Shown: in pieces, positions 50,010 to 58,689 of the stretch
How the letters are laid out: each line of letters opens with the position of its first letter
Position numbering within the stretch: the stretch's first letter is position 1
DNA from: Actinomycetes bacterium
Lineage (GTDB): Bacteria > Actinomycetota > Thermoleophilia > RBG-16-64-13
NCBI GenBank assembly: GCA_024637095.1
Contig: JAGXFV010000034.1
Span: 163,427 to 227,426, forward strand
Direction: 5' to 3'
DNA length: 64,000 bases
Notes under the pieces: model-generated
Seen by the model: only the letters and a program-made list of their open reading frames with translations
What the model was told of the DNA's origin: nothing
Database searches by the model: none
Position numbers and translations under genes: made by a program

Positions 50010-51887
50010 ATGGCATCAAAGACGCAGAGCTACGACACCGAGTGGCAGGAGAAATACGCGTCGCAGGTGGCGACGGCCGAAGAGGCCGTCGCCCACATCA
50101 AACCCGGGCAGCGGGTCTTTCTCGGCACCGGGGCAGCCGTGCCCCAGGAGCTGGTGCGGGCGCTGATTGCACGGGCGGGACAGCTGCCCGACGTCCAGAT
50201 CGTCAACCTGTTGATGGTGAGCGGCCCGGAAGACCAGTACCTGGAACTGGCCAAGCACTTCGACGTCAATGCCTTCTTCGTATCCTCCACCATTCGCGGC
50301 GCCGATCAGGAGGGTCTGGTCGACTACACCCCGATCCTGGTCTCGGATGTGCCTCGGCTGTTCTCCTCCGGCGAACTGCCCCTGGACGTGGCCCTGATCC
50401 ATGTGACGCCTCCCGATGATCGCGGACTCTGCTCCCTCGGGGTTTCGGTGGACATCGTGAAGAGCGCCGCCGCCAACGCGGGCTGGGTGATTGCGCAGGT
50501 CAACCCGCAGATGCCGCGCCTTCTGGGCAACAGCTTCATCGACGTCTACGACATCGACAACCTGGTGCCCGTGGACGTTCCCATCTTGCAGGCCGACCAG
50601 TATCAGCCCGACGAGGTCAGCTCCACAATCGGCCAGTACGTGTCCTCGCTCATCGACGACGGGGCCACCCTCGAGATCGGCATCGGCCGCACGCCGCCTG
50701 CCGTGCTCGACCATCTGGAAGGCAAGAAGAATCTGGGGATCCATACCGAGAGTCTGTTCGACGGTTTTGTCGACCTGATCCAGAAGGGCATCATCACCGG
50801 TCTTCGCAAGAGCCACGATCGGGGCAAGCACGTTGCCAGTTTCTGCCTGGGCACGCGAAAGCTCTATGACTTCATGGATAATAATCCGGACTTTGCGATG
50901 CACCCCACGGAGTACGTCAACAACCCTTCGCTGATCGCCGAACAGCACAAGATGGTGGCCGTGAACGCTGCCCTCGAGGTGGATCTCACCGGACAGGTAT
51001 GCGCCGATTCGATCGGCACTCGCTTCTTTTCGGGAATTGGGGGACAGGCCGACTTCAACAGAGGGGCCGCGCGCTCCGAAGACGGCAAGGCGATCATCGT
51101 GATGCCTTCGACCGCTAAGAAAGGCAAGATTTCGAGGATCGTGACTACTCTCAGCCCGGGGGCCGGCGTGGTCACCACGCGCGGGGACGTCCACTACATC
51201 GTCACTGAGTACGGCGTGGCCTACCTGCGGGGTAAGAGCGTCCAGGAGAGGGCGCTCGCGCTGATCAGCATAGCCCATCCCGATTACCGGGCCAAACTCC
51301 TTCGCGAGGCCATCGAGGCCCACTACATTCGTCACGAGCTCGCCGACGTCGAAGGGCGCATCGCCATCGGTCCGCGGGAGCTGAGCACCAGCATGGTGCT
51401 GAGAGACGGCACTCAGGTCAACGTGCGCCCGATCAACCCCATGGACGCTCCGCAGATGAAGAGCCTCTTCTACGCGCTCTCCCAGCAGAGTGTCTACTCC
51501 CGCTTCATGCAGTATCTGAACAGGATGCCGCAGAAGCAGATCCAGGACTTCGTCTACATCGACCATCGCACCGAGGTGTCGCTGGTGGCCACGCTCCCCG
51601 AAGCCTATGGCGAGGACATCATCGCGGTCGGAGGTTACTATCTGGATCCCAAGACTAACCGTGCCGAGGCCGCCTTCCTGGTTGAGGACGACTGGCAGAA
51701 CAAGGGGCTGGGGAGCTTCCTGCTCAAGCACCTGATCGAGATCGCCAAGCGCAACGGTATCGCCGGCTTCTACGGCGAGGCGTTGCAGAACAACCAGGCG
51801 ATGCAGGCGGTGCTGCGGAAGAGCGGGTACAAGATGCAAAGCCGTATCGCCGACGGCATCTTCGAGTTTCAGATCGACTTCGTCTAG
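50010..51887 (+). CDS. Acetyl-CoA hydrolase/CoA-transferase fused to a GNAT domain
   Basis: Residues about 1-460 form an acetyl-CoA hydrolase/transferase (4-hydroxybutyrate CoA-transferase-like) with GIGRTPPAVLDHL, LYDFMDNNPDFAMHP, RFFSGIGGQADFNRGA and EYGVAYLRGKS. Residues about 470-620 are a GNAT acetyltransferase domain (FLVEDDWQNKGLGSFLL). The fusion is known in some Actinobacteria and Proteobacteria; the GNAT part may acetylate proteins. ATG 50010 directly abuts the previous stop, so the two genes are almost certainly coupled. Confidence 0.9.
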   Translation: MASKTQSYDTEWQEKYASQVATAEEAVAHIKPGQRVFLGTGAAVPQELVRALIARAGQLPDVQIVNLLMVSGPEDQYLELAKHFDVNAFFVSSTIRGADQEGLVDYTPILVSDVPRLFSSGELPLDVALIHVTPPDDRGLCSLGVSVDIVKSAAANAGWVIAQVNPQMPRLLGNSFIDVYDIDNLVPVDVPILQADQYQPDEVSSTIGQYVSSLIDDGATLEIGIGRTPPAVLDHLEGKKNLGIHTESLFDGFVDLIQKGIITGLRKSHDRGKHVASFCLGTRKLYDFMDNNPDFAMHPTEYVNNPSLIAEQHKMVAVNAALEVDLTGQVCADSIGTRFFSGIGGQADFNRGAARSEDGKAIIVMPSTAKKGKISRIVTTLSPGAGVVTTRGDVHYIVTEYGVAYLRGKSVQERALALISIAHPDYRAKLLREAIEAHYIRHELADVEGRIAIGPRELSTSMVLRDGTQVNVRPINPMDAPQMKSLFYALSQQSVYSRFMQYLNRMPQKQIQDFVYIDHRTEVSLVATLPEAYGEDIIAVGGYYLDPKTNRAEAAFLVEDDWQNKGLGSFLLKHLIEIAKRNGIAGFYGEALQNNQAMQAVLRKSGYKMQSRIADGIFEFQIDFV

Positions 51888-51945
51888 GTGTTTGCGGGGG
51901 GCGTGCCGGGCCGAGAAGGGCCCGCCCCGGAGTTCCCAGGGGCCG

Positions 51946-52626
51946 TCAGTCCCGCAGACGGCGCTTCACCGCGGGACTGGTGAGTTCCCGGTAGGCATCG
52001 GCGCCCACCCAGCGGGCGGGAGGTTCCGCGGAGGCCTTTAGGGCGCGAGCCAGTTCGGTGGCGGCTTGGTTCAGCTCCATATTTCGCTTGCCGATATTTC
52101 TCAGCGCCCAACTCACCGCCTTTCCGACGTAGGCGCGTTCGTCGCCCGCCCCCCGTTCGATCAGAGGAAGGAGAGCGCGGAAGACTTTGTCCGAGGCCTC
52201 CTTGTCGCGCACCGCGCGCTGCGCCATTAGCGCGTAGGCGGCCCGCTTGACGAACTCCTCCCGCCGGGTGCTCCACTGCACCGCGAGTTGGTAGTTGTAG
52301 CGGGTGCGGTCGAACAGGTTCATCGCCATCTGGTCGCAGACCTCCCACGAATCGAAGTCCTTGGCCCAGGCCAACATTAACGCGGGGCTCATCCGTTCGG
52401 GATCACCGATGAGGCCGGCAAGGATCCTCGTCTCCCGGCAGGGGACTTCCCAGAGGTCGAGGGCCAGCTCGTGCGAAGTGCCCAGCTCTTTGGCCATCCG
52501 CCGGAGCACCGGGATTCTGACTCCGTAGACGCAGCTCGCGGTGATGCCGTACCGGGCCATCCCCGCGGCGGCCTCCTGGTCCTGTAGCTCTTCGAGTCTG
52601 GCCACTACCTCGGCGCTCGATGTCAT
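51946..52626 (-). CDS. AlkD-like DNA alkylation repair protein
   Basis: A 226-aa all-helical protein of the AlkD (DNA alkylation repair, HEAT-like repeat) family, which removes alkylated bases. Typical segments are YGVRIPVLRRMAKELG, LWEVPCRETRILAGLIGD, DFDSWEVCDQ and FVKRAAYALMA, then YVGKAVSWALRNIGKRN. The WD/SWE segments form part of the base-binding surface in the family. It diverges from the M20 peptidase gene by 91 bp. Confidence 0.85.
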   Translation of the reverse strand: MTSSAEVVARLEELQDQEAAAGMARYGITASCVYGVRIPVLRRMAKELGTSHELALDLWEVPCRETRILAGLIGDPERMSPALMLAWAKDFDSWEVCDQMAMNLFDRTRYNYQLAVQWSTRREEFVKRAAYALMAQRAVRDKEASDKVFRALLPLIERGAGDERAYVGKAVSWALRNIGKRNMELNQAATELARALKASAEPPARWVGADAYRELTSPAVKRRLRD

Positions 52627-52717
52627 GTTCGCCCTCGTGATGGTGACAGTTCTTCCATGGTTCCCGCCGGCTCCCTTGGGTAAGTTGATCGTCGTTCCCT
52701 ACCCGAGAGGACCCGAA

Positions 52718-53974
52718 GTGAGACTACCCGAGGACGTGCGAAGGCGGATTATGGCCCGGGTGGAGGGCTATCGCGACGAGATGGTCGAGTTCCAGCGCCG
52801 TCTGACCGCGATCCCCGGACTGGGACCGGACAACGGAGGAGAGGGGGAGGAGCGGCGGGCCGAGTTCCTCGAGGCCTACCTGCGCGAGGTGGGTCTGCCC
52901 GCCCCCCGCCGGGTCGATGCCCCTGATCCCCGGGTGCCCGCCGGCCGGCGCCCCAACCTAGTGTTGCGAATGCCCGGGGGCGACGCTCCAGCCGTCTGGG
53001 TACTTTGCCATATCGATACGGTGCCTCCCGGGGACCTCGGTGCCTGGTCCGGGGATCCGCTCGAAATGAGAGTGGAGGGCGACCGCCTGATAGGGCGGGG
53101 GGTCGAGGACAATCAGCAGGGGCTGACCGCTTCGCTTTTCGGTCTGCGGGCGCTGCATGAGGAAGGCCTTCGACCCCCCGGGGACGTCGGTCTGCTTCTG
53201 GTGGCGGACGAAGAGAGCGGTAACCGCTACGGCGTCGACTTCCTGCTCGGCAGCGAGCCCGAACTGGTGAAACCGAGCGACCTGGTCCTGGTGCCCGACT
53301 TCGGCCTGCCCGAGGGAGATGCCATCGAGACGGCGGAGAAGGGCATCCTCCTAATGCGGGTCGACGTGCACGGACGGCAGGTGCACGGCTCGATGCCCCA
53401 TCTGGGGGCGAACGCCCATCGGGCGGCAGCCCACCTAGTCGTGCGCGTGGACGAAGCCCTCCGCGGGGCCTTCGCTGCGAGTGACCTGAGTTTCGATCCC
53501 CCGGCCTCCACCTTCGAGCCCACCAAGCGTCTGGCGAACGTTCTCAACATAAACACCATCCCGGGCGAGGAACGATTCTGGTTCGATTGCCGGGTACTGC
53601 CTCGCTACCCGCTCGAGGACGTGCTGCGGGTGGCCCGCGACGCGGCGGCGGGGGTGGAAGCGGACTTCGGGGTCCGCGTGGAACTGGAGAGCGAAGCTTC
53701 CTTCCCCGCCCCGCCCGCGACTCCAGACCATGTGCCTGTGGTACGGCTGCTGCGGGACGCCCTCCGGGAGTTGCGCGGGGTGGAGGCCAGGACCATCGGG
53801 ATCGGCGGAGGCACCGTGGCCGCGGCGTTTCGGGCGCGGGGCGTGCCCGCCGCCGTCTGGTCGACCATGGAAGACAGCGCCCACCAACCGGACGAGTATG
53901 CCCTGATCTCCAACCTCGTGGCGGACGCCCAGATCTTCGCCTACCTGTTTGCCGCCCCCACAGATCGGTCGTAG
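52718..53974 (+). CDS. M20-family metallopeptidase (DapE/ArgE-like)
   Basis: A zinc-dependent M20 peptidase or deacylase of 418 aa. Metal and catalytic motifs are LCHIDTVPPGD, GRGVEDNQQG and ADEESGN, and a late His in SAHQPDE. A dimerisation domain lies between (HGSMPHLGANAHRAA). The substrate is unknown; related enzymes act on succinyl-diaminopimelate, acetylornithine or dipeptides. GTG 52718 has GAGAGG eight bases upstream; frames extending further back overlap the opposite-strand gene and look non-coding. Confidence 0.87.
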   Translation: MRLPEDVRRRIMARVEGYRDEMVEFQRRLTAIPGLGPDNGGEGEERRAEFLEAYLREVGLPAPRRVDAPDPRVPAGRRPNLVLRMPGGDAPAVWVLCHIDTVPPGDLGAWSGDPLEMRVEGDRLIGRGVEDNQQGLTASLFGLRALHEEGLRPPGDVGLLLVADEESGNRYGVDFLLGSEPELVKPSDLVLVPDFGLPEGDAIETAEKGILLMRVDVHGRQVHGSMPHLGANAHRAAAHLVVRVDEALRGAFAASDLSFDPPASTFEPTKRLANVLNINTIPGEERFWFDCRVLPRYPLEDVLRVARDAAAGVEADFGVRVELESEASFPAPPATPDHVPVVRLLRDALRELRGVEARTIGIGGGTVAAAFRARGVPAAVWSTMEDSAHQPDEYALISNLVADAQIFAYLFAAPTDRS

Positions 53975-54079
53975 GATATTCCTCCGGCAGCGCCGAGAGG
54001 GCGGCCGCGTAAGACGCGTGTTTCTACTCAATGGATAATTTGGTAGCTTTTCGAGTATGCGCTTGCTCTCAAGGCAAAT

Positions 54080-54541
54080 ATGCGACCCAACGTGATCGAC
54101 AGCGAACAGATCAACCGCCGTCGGCAGGAGCGGCGCAGGAAGATCGCATTTCGCCTGCGGGAGCGCCGCACCGGCTTCGACCGCCGGGACCCATTCCGGG
54201 GTTCCCACCGGTATGCGCAATTCCTGCGCGGTCTTCGCTGCGATCCTCAGGCTCTCTTCGTGTTGCTGGTTGCCGTGAATCTTCTCAACCTGGCCGACTT
54301 CGCGCTGACCCTCGACGCCCTGCAAAAGGGGGCGGCCGAGGCGAACCCGGTGATGCGGGGCCTGTTCGCTCAGGGTCCCGCGTTTGCCGGATTCTTCAAG
54401 ATATCCGTCGTGGCCGGGGTCTCATTGGTCATCTGGAGGCTGCGCCGCTTCCGCCGCCCCCTGGAGGCCGGCGTACTCGCGTTGTTTCTCTTCGGGCTGG
54501 TTATTGCCTACCACATCGTGGGGCGGGTGTTCCTCAGTTAG
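54080..54541 (+). CDS. DUF5658-like membrane protein
   Basis: A 153-aa protein with a basic, Arg-rich N-terminus (residues 10-50) and three membrane helices. The segment LLNLADFALTLDALQKGAAEANPVM matches, in parts, the DUF5658 pattern (N-D-x-L-T-x2-A-L and EANPVM). The function is unknown. It stands alone between the M20 gene and the convergent M23 gene. Confidence 0.7.
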   Translation: MRPNVIDSEQINRRRQERRRKIAFRLRERRTGFDRRDPFRGSHRYAQFLRGLRCDPQALFVLLVAVNLLNLADFALTLDALQKGAAEANPVMRGLFAQGPAFAGFFKISVVAGVSLVIWRLRRFRRPLEAGVLALFLFGLVIAYHIVGRVFLS

Positions 54542-54593
54542 ACTCCGGTCGTCGTCCGGCTTTCGGACGGGGGGCGCGGACCCGGCGCGGCGA

Positions 54594-55748
54594 CTATCCG
54601 GAGATGTTGAGCACTGGGAAGGGGTTGACGGGGACGCCTCCGCCGGGATGAATCTGGAAGTGGAGGTGGGGGGCGCCCCCCGCGGCGTTCCCACTGTTAC
54701 CCACGCGGCCGATGAGCATTCCGGGCAAGACCCGCATGCCTCCTCTTACTCCCGGGGCGATCGATTGCAGGTGAGCGTAGTAGTAGCGGTGACCGTTGTC
54801 ACCTCTCAGCCAGATCACCAAGCCGCCGAGGGTTTGATCGTGAGCAACTGAGTCGATGACTCCGGCTGCGCACGCCACCAGCGGCGTGCCGAAGGGCGCC
54901 ATTATGTCGGTGCCCTTGTGGCTGCGCTCCCCACCGTCGCGGGGGAAACCCCAATCGTTGATGAAGGAGTAGCTGCCGTCGACGGGGAAGGTGAAGCCCT
55001 GGGACAGGCGCCAGGTGGTCGAGGAGACGCGGCCGCGCCACCGGTCCCGGTGTCTCTCGGCCTTGACCTCAAGGGCGTGCATGCTCTCGAGGATCTCCAC
55101 TTCGGACGCCAGCACGGCGCGCACGGCCTGGGCCTCCTCCAGAAGGGCAACCAAACGGATTTTGGCCTCTTCCAGGAGGCGCAGGAGATGCTCCAGCCGT
55201 TGTTGCTCGCGCACGAGTTCTTTCTGCTGCAAAGCCAGCCCCGTAGCCAGAGCGGCCACCTTCTCGATGAGTTCCTTGTCGTCTTGGGCGATGCGGATCA
55301 ACTGGGGGGCCAGCTTGACGATGTCCTGGAGCGCGTCCTCGCCGGCCAGCACCTGCAGAATCACGGGGAACGAGGCGTGATTCTCCTTGTAGAGAGCGAT
55401 CAGGCGTTCCGAGAGGGCGACCCGGGAGTCCTCCAGTTCCAGCTTGGTCTGCAGTTCCGCGGCACGCGCGCTATCGATCTGTCTCCGGAGTTCGGCAACC
55501 TCCGCCACCCAGCGGCCGTGCTCCTCCGTGGCCTGTTGTATCTGGGACTCGGTATCAAGGATGTGTGCGTCGGCCGCGGCGAGGGCGCCGCGTTTTTCCT
55601 CGAGAAGCCCGGCCTCGGCGGCTTTCACTGCCGGTCCCGACAGCAATAGGAGAAGCAACCCGGAAAGGACGAGGACGCAGGCCGCCGAGTGGCGGCGTCT
55701 GGTTTTGCCGGAGCCGCGCCGCGGGGAATGTTGGTCGGTCCACCACAC
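54594..55748 (-). CDS. M23 peptidase with coiled coil (EnvC/murein hydrolase activator-like)
   Basis: A secreted 384-aa protein. A signal peptide (about residues 22-44, VLVLSGLLLLLLSGPAVKA) is followed by a long coiled coil (45-235) and a C-terminal M23/LytM domain. The metal-site segments SHKGTDIMAP, YYAHLQSIAPG and GGAPHLHFQIHPGG are intact, so it is a likely active endopeptidase of peptidoglycan crosslinks. The EnvC-type layout suggests a role in cell separation, fitting the division genes elsewhere in the window. Confidence 0.9.
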   Translation of the reverse strand: MWWTDQHSPRRGSGKTRRRHSAACVLVLSGLLLLLLSGPAVKAAEAGLLEEKRGALAAADAHILDTESQIQQATEEHGRWVAEVAELRRQIDSARAAELQTKLELEDSRVALSERLIALYKENHASFPVILQVLAGEDALQDIVKLAPQLIRIAQDDKELIEKVAALATGLALQQKELVREQQRLEHLLRLLEEAKIRLVALLEEAQAVRAVLASEVEILESMHALEVKAERHRDRWRGRVSSTTWRLSQGFTFPVDGSYSFINDWGFPRDGGERSHKGTDIMAPFGTPLVACAAGVIDSVAHDQTLGGLVIWLRGDNGHRYYYAHLQSIAPGVRGGMRVLPGMLIGRVGNSGNAAGGAPHLHFQIHPGGGVPVNPFPVLNISG

Positions 55749-56029
55749 GCTCTCACACTAGGTGCCTATTGAGCGAAGGGGACCGGTCCCAGGTCCAGTC
55801 TTGGCCGCGTATGGTCCCCGACTCTCGGTCCCGATGACGCCGTCCATCTGGGGAGGTGCGCCGCCCCAAGGCAGGGGACGTCCAAGGCCTCGCCTTGGGC
55901 CTACAGGTGCCCGCATTCAACGACCTTGACGCTAGGCGCGTGTAGCTTGGGTAGCCAAAGGGGAACTGACTATTAGAAAGAAAGCCTAGAAGCCTGCGAG
56001 GCTCGCGGGCCGCGCTTGGAGGGAGTGAC
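55749..56029. other. Non-coding region with inverted repeats
   Basis: This 281-bp stretch has no convincing gene. It holds an inverted repeat CCCAAGGC (55865-55872) and GCCTTGGG (55892-55899), with a GGACGTCC palindrome in its loop. A second one, 55992-56000 with 56002-56010, is a near-perfect 9-bp pair with a 1-nt centre, only 20 bp before the next gene. TTGACG lies at 55926 but no good -10 fits it. It probably forms the promoter and leader of the YqjE-like operon. Confidence 0.55.
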
Positions 56030-56452
56030 ATGGCTGAAGTTCGGCATTTGGAGGATCAGCGACAGCACAGCATTGGGGAACTCGTCAAAGATCTCTCGCG
56101 CGAGACTTCCGCTCTGGTTCGCCAAGAAGTCGAGTTGGCGAAGGCAGAGATGACCGAGACTGCTCAGGAATACGCCATGGGGGCCGGTCTTATCGCCGCG
56201 GCCGCCGCATTGGCGTTCTTCGCCTTCGGGGCCTTGACCGCCGCGGCGGTCACTGCGCTCGCCCTGGTATTCGAGCTCTGGCTCGCGGCCCTCATTGTCG
56301 CGGGAGCCTACTTGTTAGTCGGGGGCATTATGGGGGCGGTCGGCTACAACCGGTTCAAGCGCAGCGGCACGCCGGTGCCCGACCAAACCGTCGAGACTAT
56401 CCGGGAGGATGTCAAGTGGCTAAAGGAAAAGACGAAATCCGCGACGAGATAG
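56030..56452 (+). CDS. YqjE/phage-holin-III-like membrane protein
   Basis: A 140-aa protein of the actinobacterial holin-like (DUF1469, YqjE) family. A charged N-terminal helix (SIGELVKDLSRETSALVRQEVELAKAEM, seen in parts) precedes two close membrane helices (GLIAAAAALAFFAFGALTAA and LWLAALIVAGAYLLVGG). The C-terminus is charged. Such proteins are usual neighbours of DUF3618 genes and are linked to envelope stress in some bacteria. GGAGGG precedes ATG 56030. Confidence 0.8.
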   Translation: MAEVRHLEDQRQHSIGELVKDLSRETSALVRQEVELAKAEMTETAQEYAMGAGLIAAAAALAFFAFGALTAAAVTALALVFELWLAALIVAGAYLLVGGIMGAVGYNRFKRSGTPVPDQTVETIREDVKWLKEKTKSATR

Positions 56453-56739
56453 AGGAAACGCGGCGGCAGATGGGAGACACCATCGATGCCTTGGCCTACA
56501 AGGCCGATGTCAAATCGCGGGCAAAGGAATCCCTCCATGACGCCACCGAGGACGGCAAGCGCGCCTTGCGCGAAGTGCGTAACCGGATCTTCGATGGGGG
56601 CTCGCCGGATACGCACGCGGATTACGGTTACCAAAGCGGGAGCCTCGTCGGCGAAGAGGAAGGTGAGAACCTCACGCCGGTGTATTTCATCGCCGGGGGG
56701 TTCGTGCTGGGAGGTCTGCTGCTTCTCTTTTCCCGCTAG
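56416..56739 (+). CDS. DUF3618 family protein
   Basis: A 107-aa protein starting with the DUF3618 pattern IRDEIEETRRQMGDTIDALAYKADVKSRAKE (seen in parts), which is short and amphipathic. A C-terminal membrane helix (VYFIAGGFVLGGLLLLF) anchors it. The gene overlaps the YqjE-like gene by 37 bp in another frame, starting at GTG 56416, so the pair is probably translated together. Function unknown. Confidence 0.8.
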   Translation: MAKGKDEIRDEIEETRRQMGDTIDALAYKADVKSRAKESLHDATEDGKRALREVRNRIFDGGSPDTHADYGYQSGSLVGEEEGENLTPVYFIAGGFVLGGLLLLFSR

Positions 56740-56766
56740 GCCGGCCGGTCTGCGTGGATCCTGTGT

Positions 56767-56796
56767 TTGCCGGGCTGCCGTATGGGTATCTAATCT
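56767..56796 (+). promoter_or_regulatory. Probable promoter of the 22-aa peptide gene
   Basis: TTGCCG at 56767-56772 and TAATCT at 56791-56796 are separated by 18 bp. They lie 38 bp before the small gene at 56835, leaving room for its ribosome binding site. The element is moderately close to the sigma-70 consensus. Confidence 0.4.
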
Positions 56797-56834
56797 GTAG
56801 TGAAGAATACCAGGACATAAGGAGTGAGGTCACT

Positions 56835-56903
56835 ATGTATTGGGGTCTTGGTACCATACTGACGATCATCATCATAATCGTTCTGCTGGCTTGGCTGCTC
56901 TAG
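56835..56903 (+). CDS. 22-residue hydrophobic membrane peptide
   Basis: ATG 56835 to TAG 56901-56903 encodes MYWGLGTILTIIIIIVLLAW followed by LL, a single membrane helix. AAGGAG lies ten bases upstream. The gene has its own promoter-like hexamers and a strong terminator at 56931, which makes it an independent transcription unit. Similar tiny hydrophobic proteins with an MYW start occur in other bacteria and are often stress-induced, but no function is established here. A perfect 9-bp inverted repeat (56891-56910) spans its stop codon. Confidence 0.6.
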   Translation: MYWGLGTILTIIIIIVLLAWLL

Positions 56904-56930
56904 CAGCCAATAGAACTGGCGACAATAGTG

Positions 56931-56957
56931 AGGGCGGCTCAAGGGCCGCCCTTCTTT
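56931..56957 (+). terminator. Rho-independent terminator
   Basis: AGGGCGGC (56931-56938) and GCCGCCCT (56945-56952) form a perfect 8-bp stem with a 6-nt loop, followed by TCTTTAT. It lies 27 bp after the 22-aa gene. It is the clearest intrinsic terminator in the window. Confidence 0.8.
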
Positions 56958-57006
56958 ATGCACTCGCGAGCGTCTTTCGAGCGTCTTTCGCCACCCGCAT
57001 CCGGTC

Positions 57007-57987
57007 CTAACCGCGACTGGCGGCCTCTTCTTCCACCGGGCTCGCCTCGGCTTCGCGCACCAAGCGCTCCATCAGCTCGGCCACCGGGGGGATGCCCTCG
57101 CAGCGCCACACGTTCTCACCCGTGAAGACCAGGCCCTCGTCGACCTCGCCGCTTCGTGCCCGCTCTAGGCGGTCGTTGATGCAGAACGAGCGGCTGCATC
57201 TCTTGAGGCAAACCCACGGGCAGCGGTCGCGGATGGTCTCCCCGGCCTCCAGGCGCTCTATGAGCCGGTTCCGGATGGCCCTGCCCGGCAATCCGACGGG
57301 GGAATCCATCAGCACGATGTCTTCCGCCTTCGCGTTCAGATAGGCCTGCTTGTAGGAATCGGCGACGTCGCATTCCTCGGTGAGCACGAAACGCGTGGCC
57401 ATCTGCACACCGTCGGCGCCGTATTTGAAGATCATCTCCGCTATCTCGCGGCCTTCGGTGATGCCGCCGGCGGCGATTAGCGGAACCTTGCTCACCACCT
57501 TACGGACCTCCGGGAACAGATCGCGCAGCCGCTCCATGGTGCCCAGATGCCCGCCGGCCTCGACCGACTCGACCACGATGGCGTCGGCACCGCTCTTCTC
57601 GGCCAACTGGGCGAATTTCGGGGAGGAGACAATCGAAATGATGGGAACCCCGGCTTCGCGTCCCACCTTGAAGACGTCGCGGGAGAAACCCGCCCCGGTG
57701 GCGATCATGTCCACGCCCGCTTCGATCGAGCCGGTGACGAGCTCGGCGAAGTTGCGAACCGCGAACATGATGTTGACCGCGATAATGCCTTTGGTCATTT
57801 CTTTGGCCCGGCGGATATCGGCCGCGAGTTCCTCCACCGGAATCCCTGAGCCGCCGATTGTGCCGATTCCCCCCGCGTCGGCCACCGCCGCGGCCAGACT
57901 CGAGGTGGAAAGGCGAACGGACATGCCTCCCTGAATGATCGGTCGGGGGGCGACAAAGGGGCCGATCTGTAACTGTGGTAAACGCAT
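57007..57987 (-). CDS. Nitronate monooxygenase-like FMN enzyme
   Basis: A 326-aa TIM-barrel flavoprotein of the 2-nitropropane dioxygenase / FabK family. Typical segments are PIIQGGMSVRLS at the start, VNIMFAVRNF, VESVEAGGHLG with the conserved His, and IAAGGITEGREIAEMI with GADGVQMATRFV. A Cys-rich segment near residues 262-275 (CPWVCLKRCSRSFC) is unusual for nitronate monooxygenases and may bind metal. Function could be nitronate detoxification or an enoyl-ACP reductase-like role. Confidence 0.85.
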   Translation of the reverse strand: MRLPQLQIGPFVAPRPIIQGGMSVRLSTSSLAAAVADAGGIGTIGGSGIPVEELAADIRRAKEMTKGIIAVNIMFAVRNFAELVTGSIEAGVDMIATGAGFSRDVFKVGREAGVPIISIVSSPKFAQLAEKSGADAIVVESVEAGGHLGTMERLRDLFPEVRKVVSKVPLIAAGGITEGREIAEMIFKYGADGVQMATRFVLTEECDVADSYKQAYLNAKAEDIVLMDSPVGLPGRAIRNRLIERLEAGETIRDRCPWVCLKRCSRSFCINDRLERARSGEVDEGLVFTGENVWRCEGIPPVAELMERLVREAEASPVEEEAASRG

Positions 57988-58141
57988 GGAGACCTTTCGC
58001 GCAGAAGGGCCGTCGGACGCCCTGTCCCGCTTCGCGTGCCAATCGTGTCTTGAGGCAGATTATAGCCGTGTGCCGACGGCACGGAAAGCCCGCGGCGGAC
58101 CGCAAGGGGGCGGGGCGCCGCAGGAACGGGACGCGGGTTGC

Positions 58142-58603
58142 TTACTCGCCGATTACCTTTATGATCAGGCGCTTGTCGCGCCTTCCATCGAACTCAGTAT
58201 AGAAGACGGCCTGCCAGGGGCCCAGATCCAGCCGTCCGTTGGTTATCGGAAGGACCACCTGCTGGTGCACGAGCAGGTTCTTGAGATGTGCGTCCCCGTT
58301 GTCCTCGCCGCCGCGATGATGCCGGTAGTCTCCCGGATCCGGCTGCAGGGCCCGGGCGACCTCGTTGGCCGGCGGTTTCCAGGTCGGTGGCGCCAGCTTG
58401 TCCAACCACTCCAGGGCATCCGCCTGAATGCCGGGCTCGTCGTCGTTGACCCATACTCCGGCGGTGATGTGCATGGCCGAGACCAGCACCATGCCTTCGC
58501 GTACACTGGACTCGTCTACCGCCTCTTGCACGTCGCCCGTGATACGAACGAACTCCCGCCTGTTGTTGGTGTGGAAGGTCTTGTAGACCGTGTGCGCTTT
58601 CAC
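58142..58603 (-). CDS. yjbQ: YjbQ family protein (secondary thiamine-phosphate synthase-like)
   Basis: A 153-aa protein of the UPF0047/YjbQ family. Conserved parts are [17 protein letters not shown] and [14 protein letters not shown], with the His residues expected in the active site, and [13 protein letters not shown] at the end. Some members have weak thiamine-phosphate synthase activity. GTG 58603 with GGGAG upstream marks the start; a longer open frame upstream has no homology. It diverges from the cyclophilin gene. Confidence 0.9.
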   Translation of the reverse strand: MKAHTVYKTFHTNNRREFVRITGDVQEAVDESSVREGMVLVSAMHITAGVWVNDDEPGIQADALEWLDKLAPPTWKPPANEVARALQPDPGDYRHHRGGEDNGDAHLKNLLVHQQVVLPITNGRLDLGPWQAVFYTEFDGRRDKRLIIKVIGE

Positions 58604-58648
58604 TGGAGACTCCCTGGTAGCCGCTGCCGTCACCGGGTATCGTTCCTG

Positions 58649-58689
58649 CGGCCCACGTTGGGGCAAACTCTGTTCCGAATCGTGGGCCG
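58649..58689. promoter_or_regulatory. Inverted repeat between divergent genes
   Basis: CGGCCCACG (58649-58657) and CGTGGGCCG (58681-58689) are perfect 9-bp arms 23 nt apart. They lie between yjbQ (minus) and the cyclophilin gene (plus). The arm centres are 32 bp apart, about three turns, as for a looping or dimeric repressor. It could control either gene. Confidence 0.45.

Noticed and set aside
50016..51839. A 607-codon minus-strand frame opposite the acetyl-CoA hydrolase gene
   Set aside because: No motif; the + strand frame carries a complete conserved two-domain protein.
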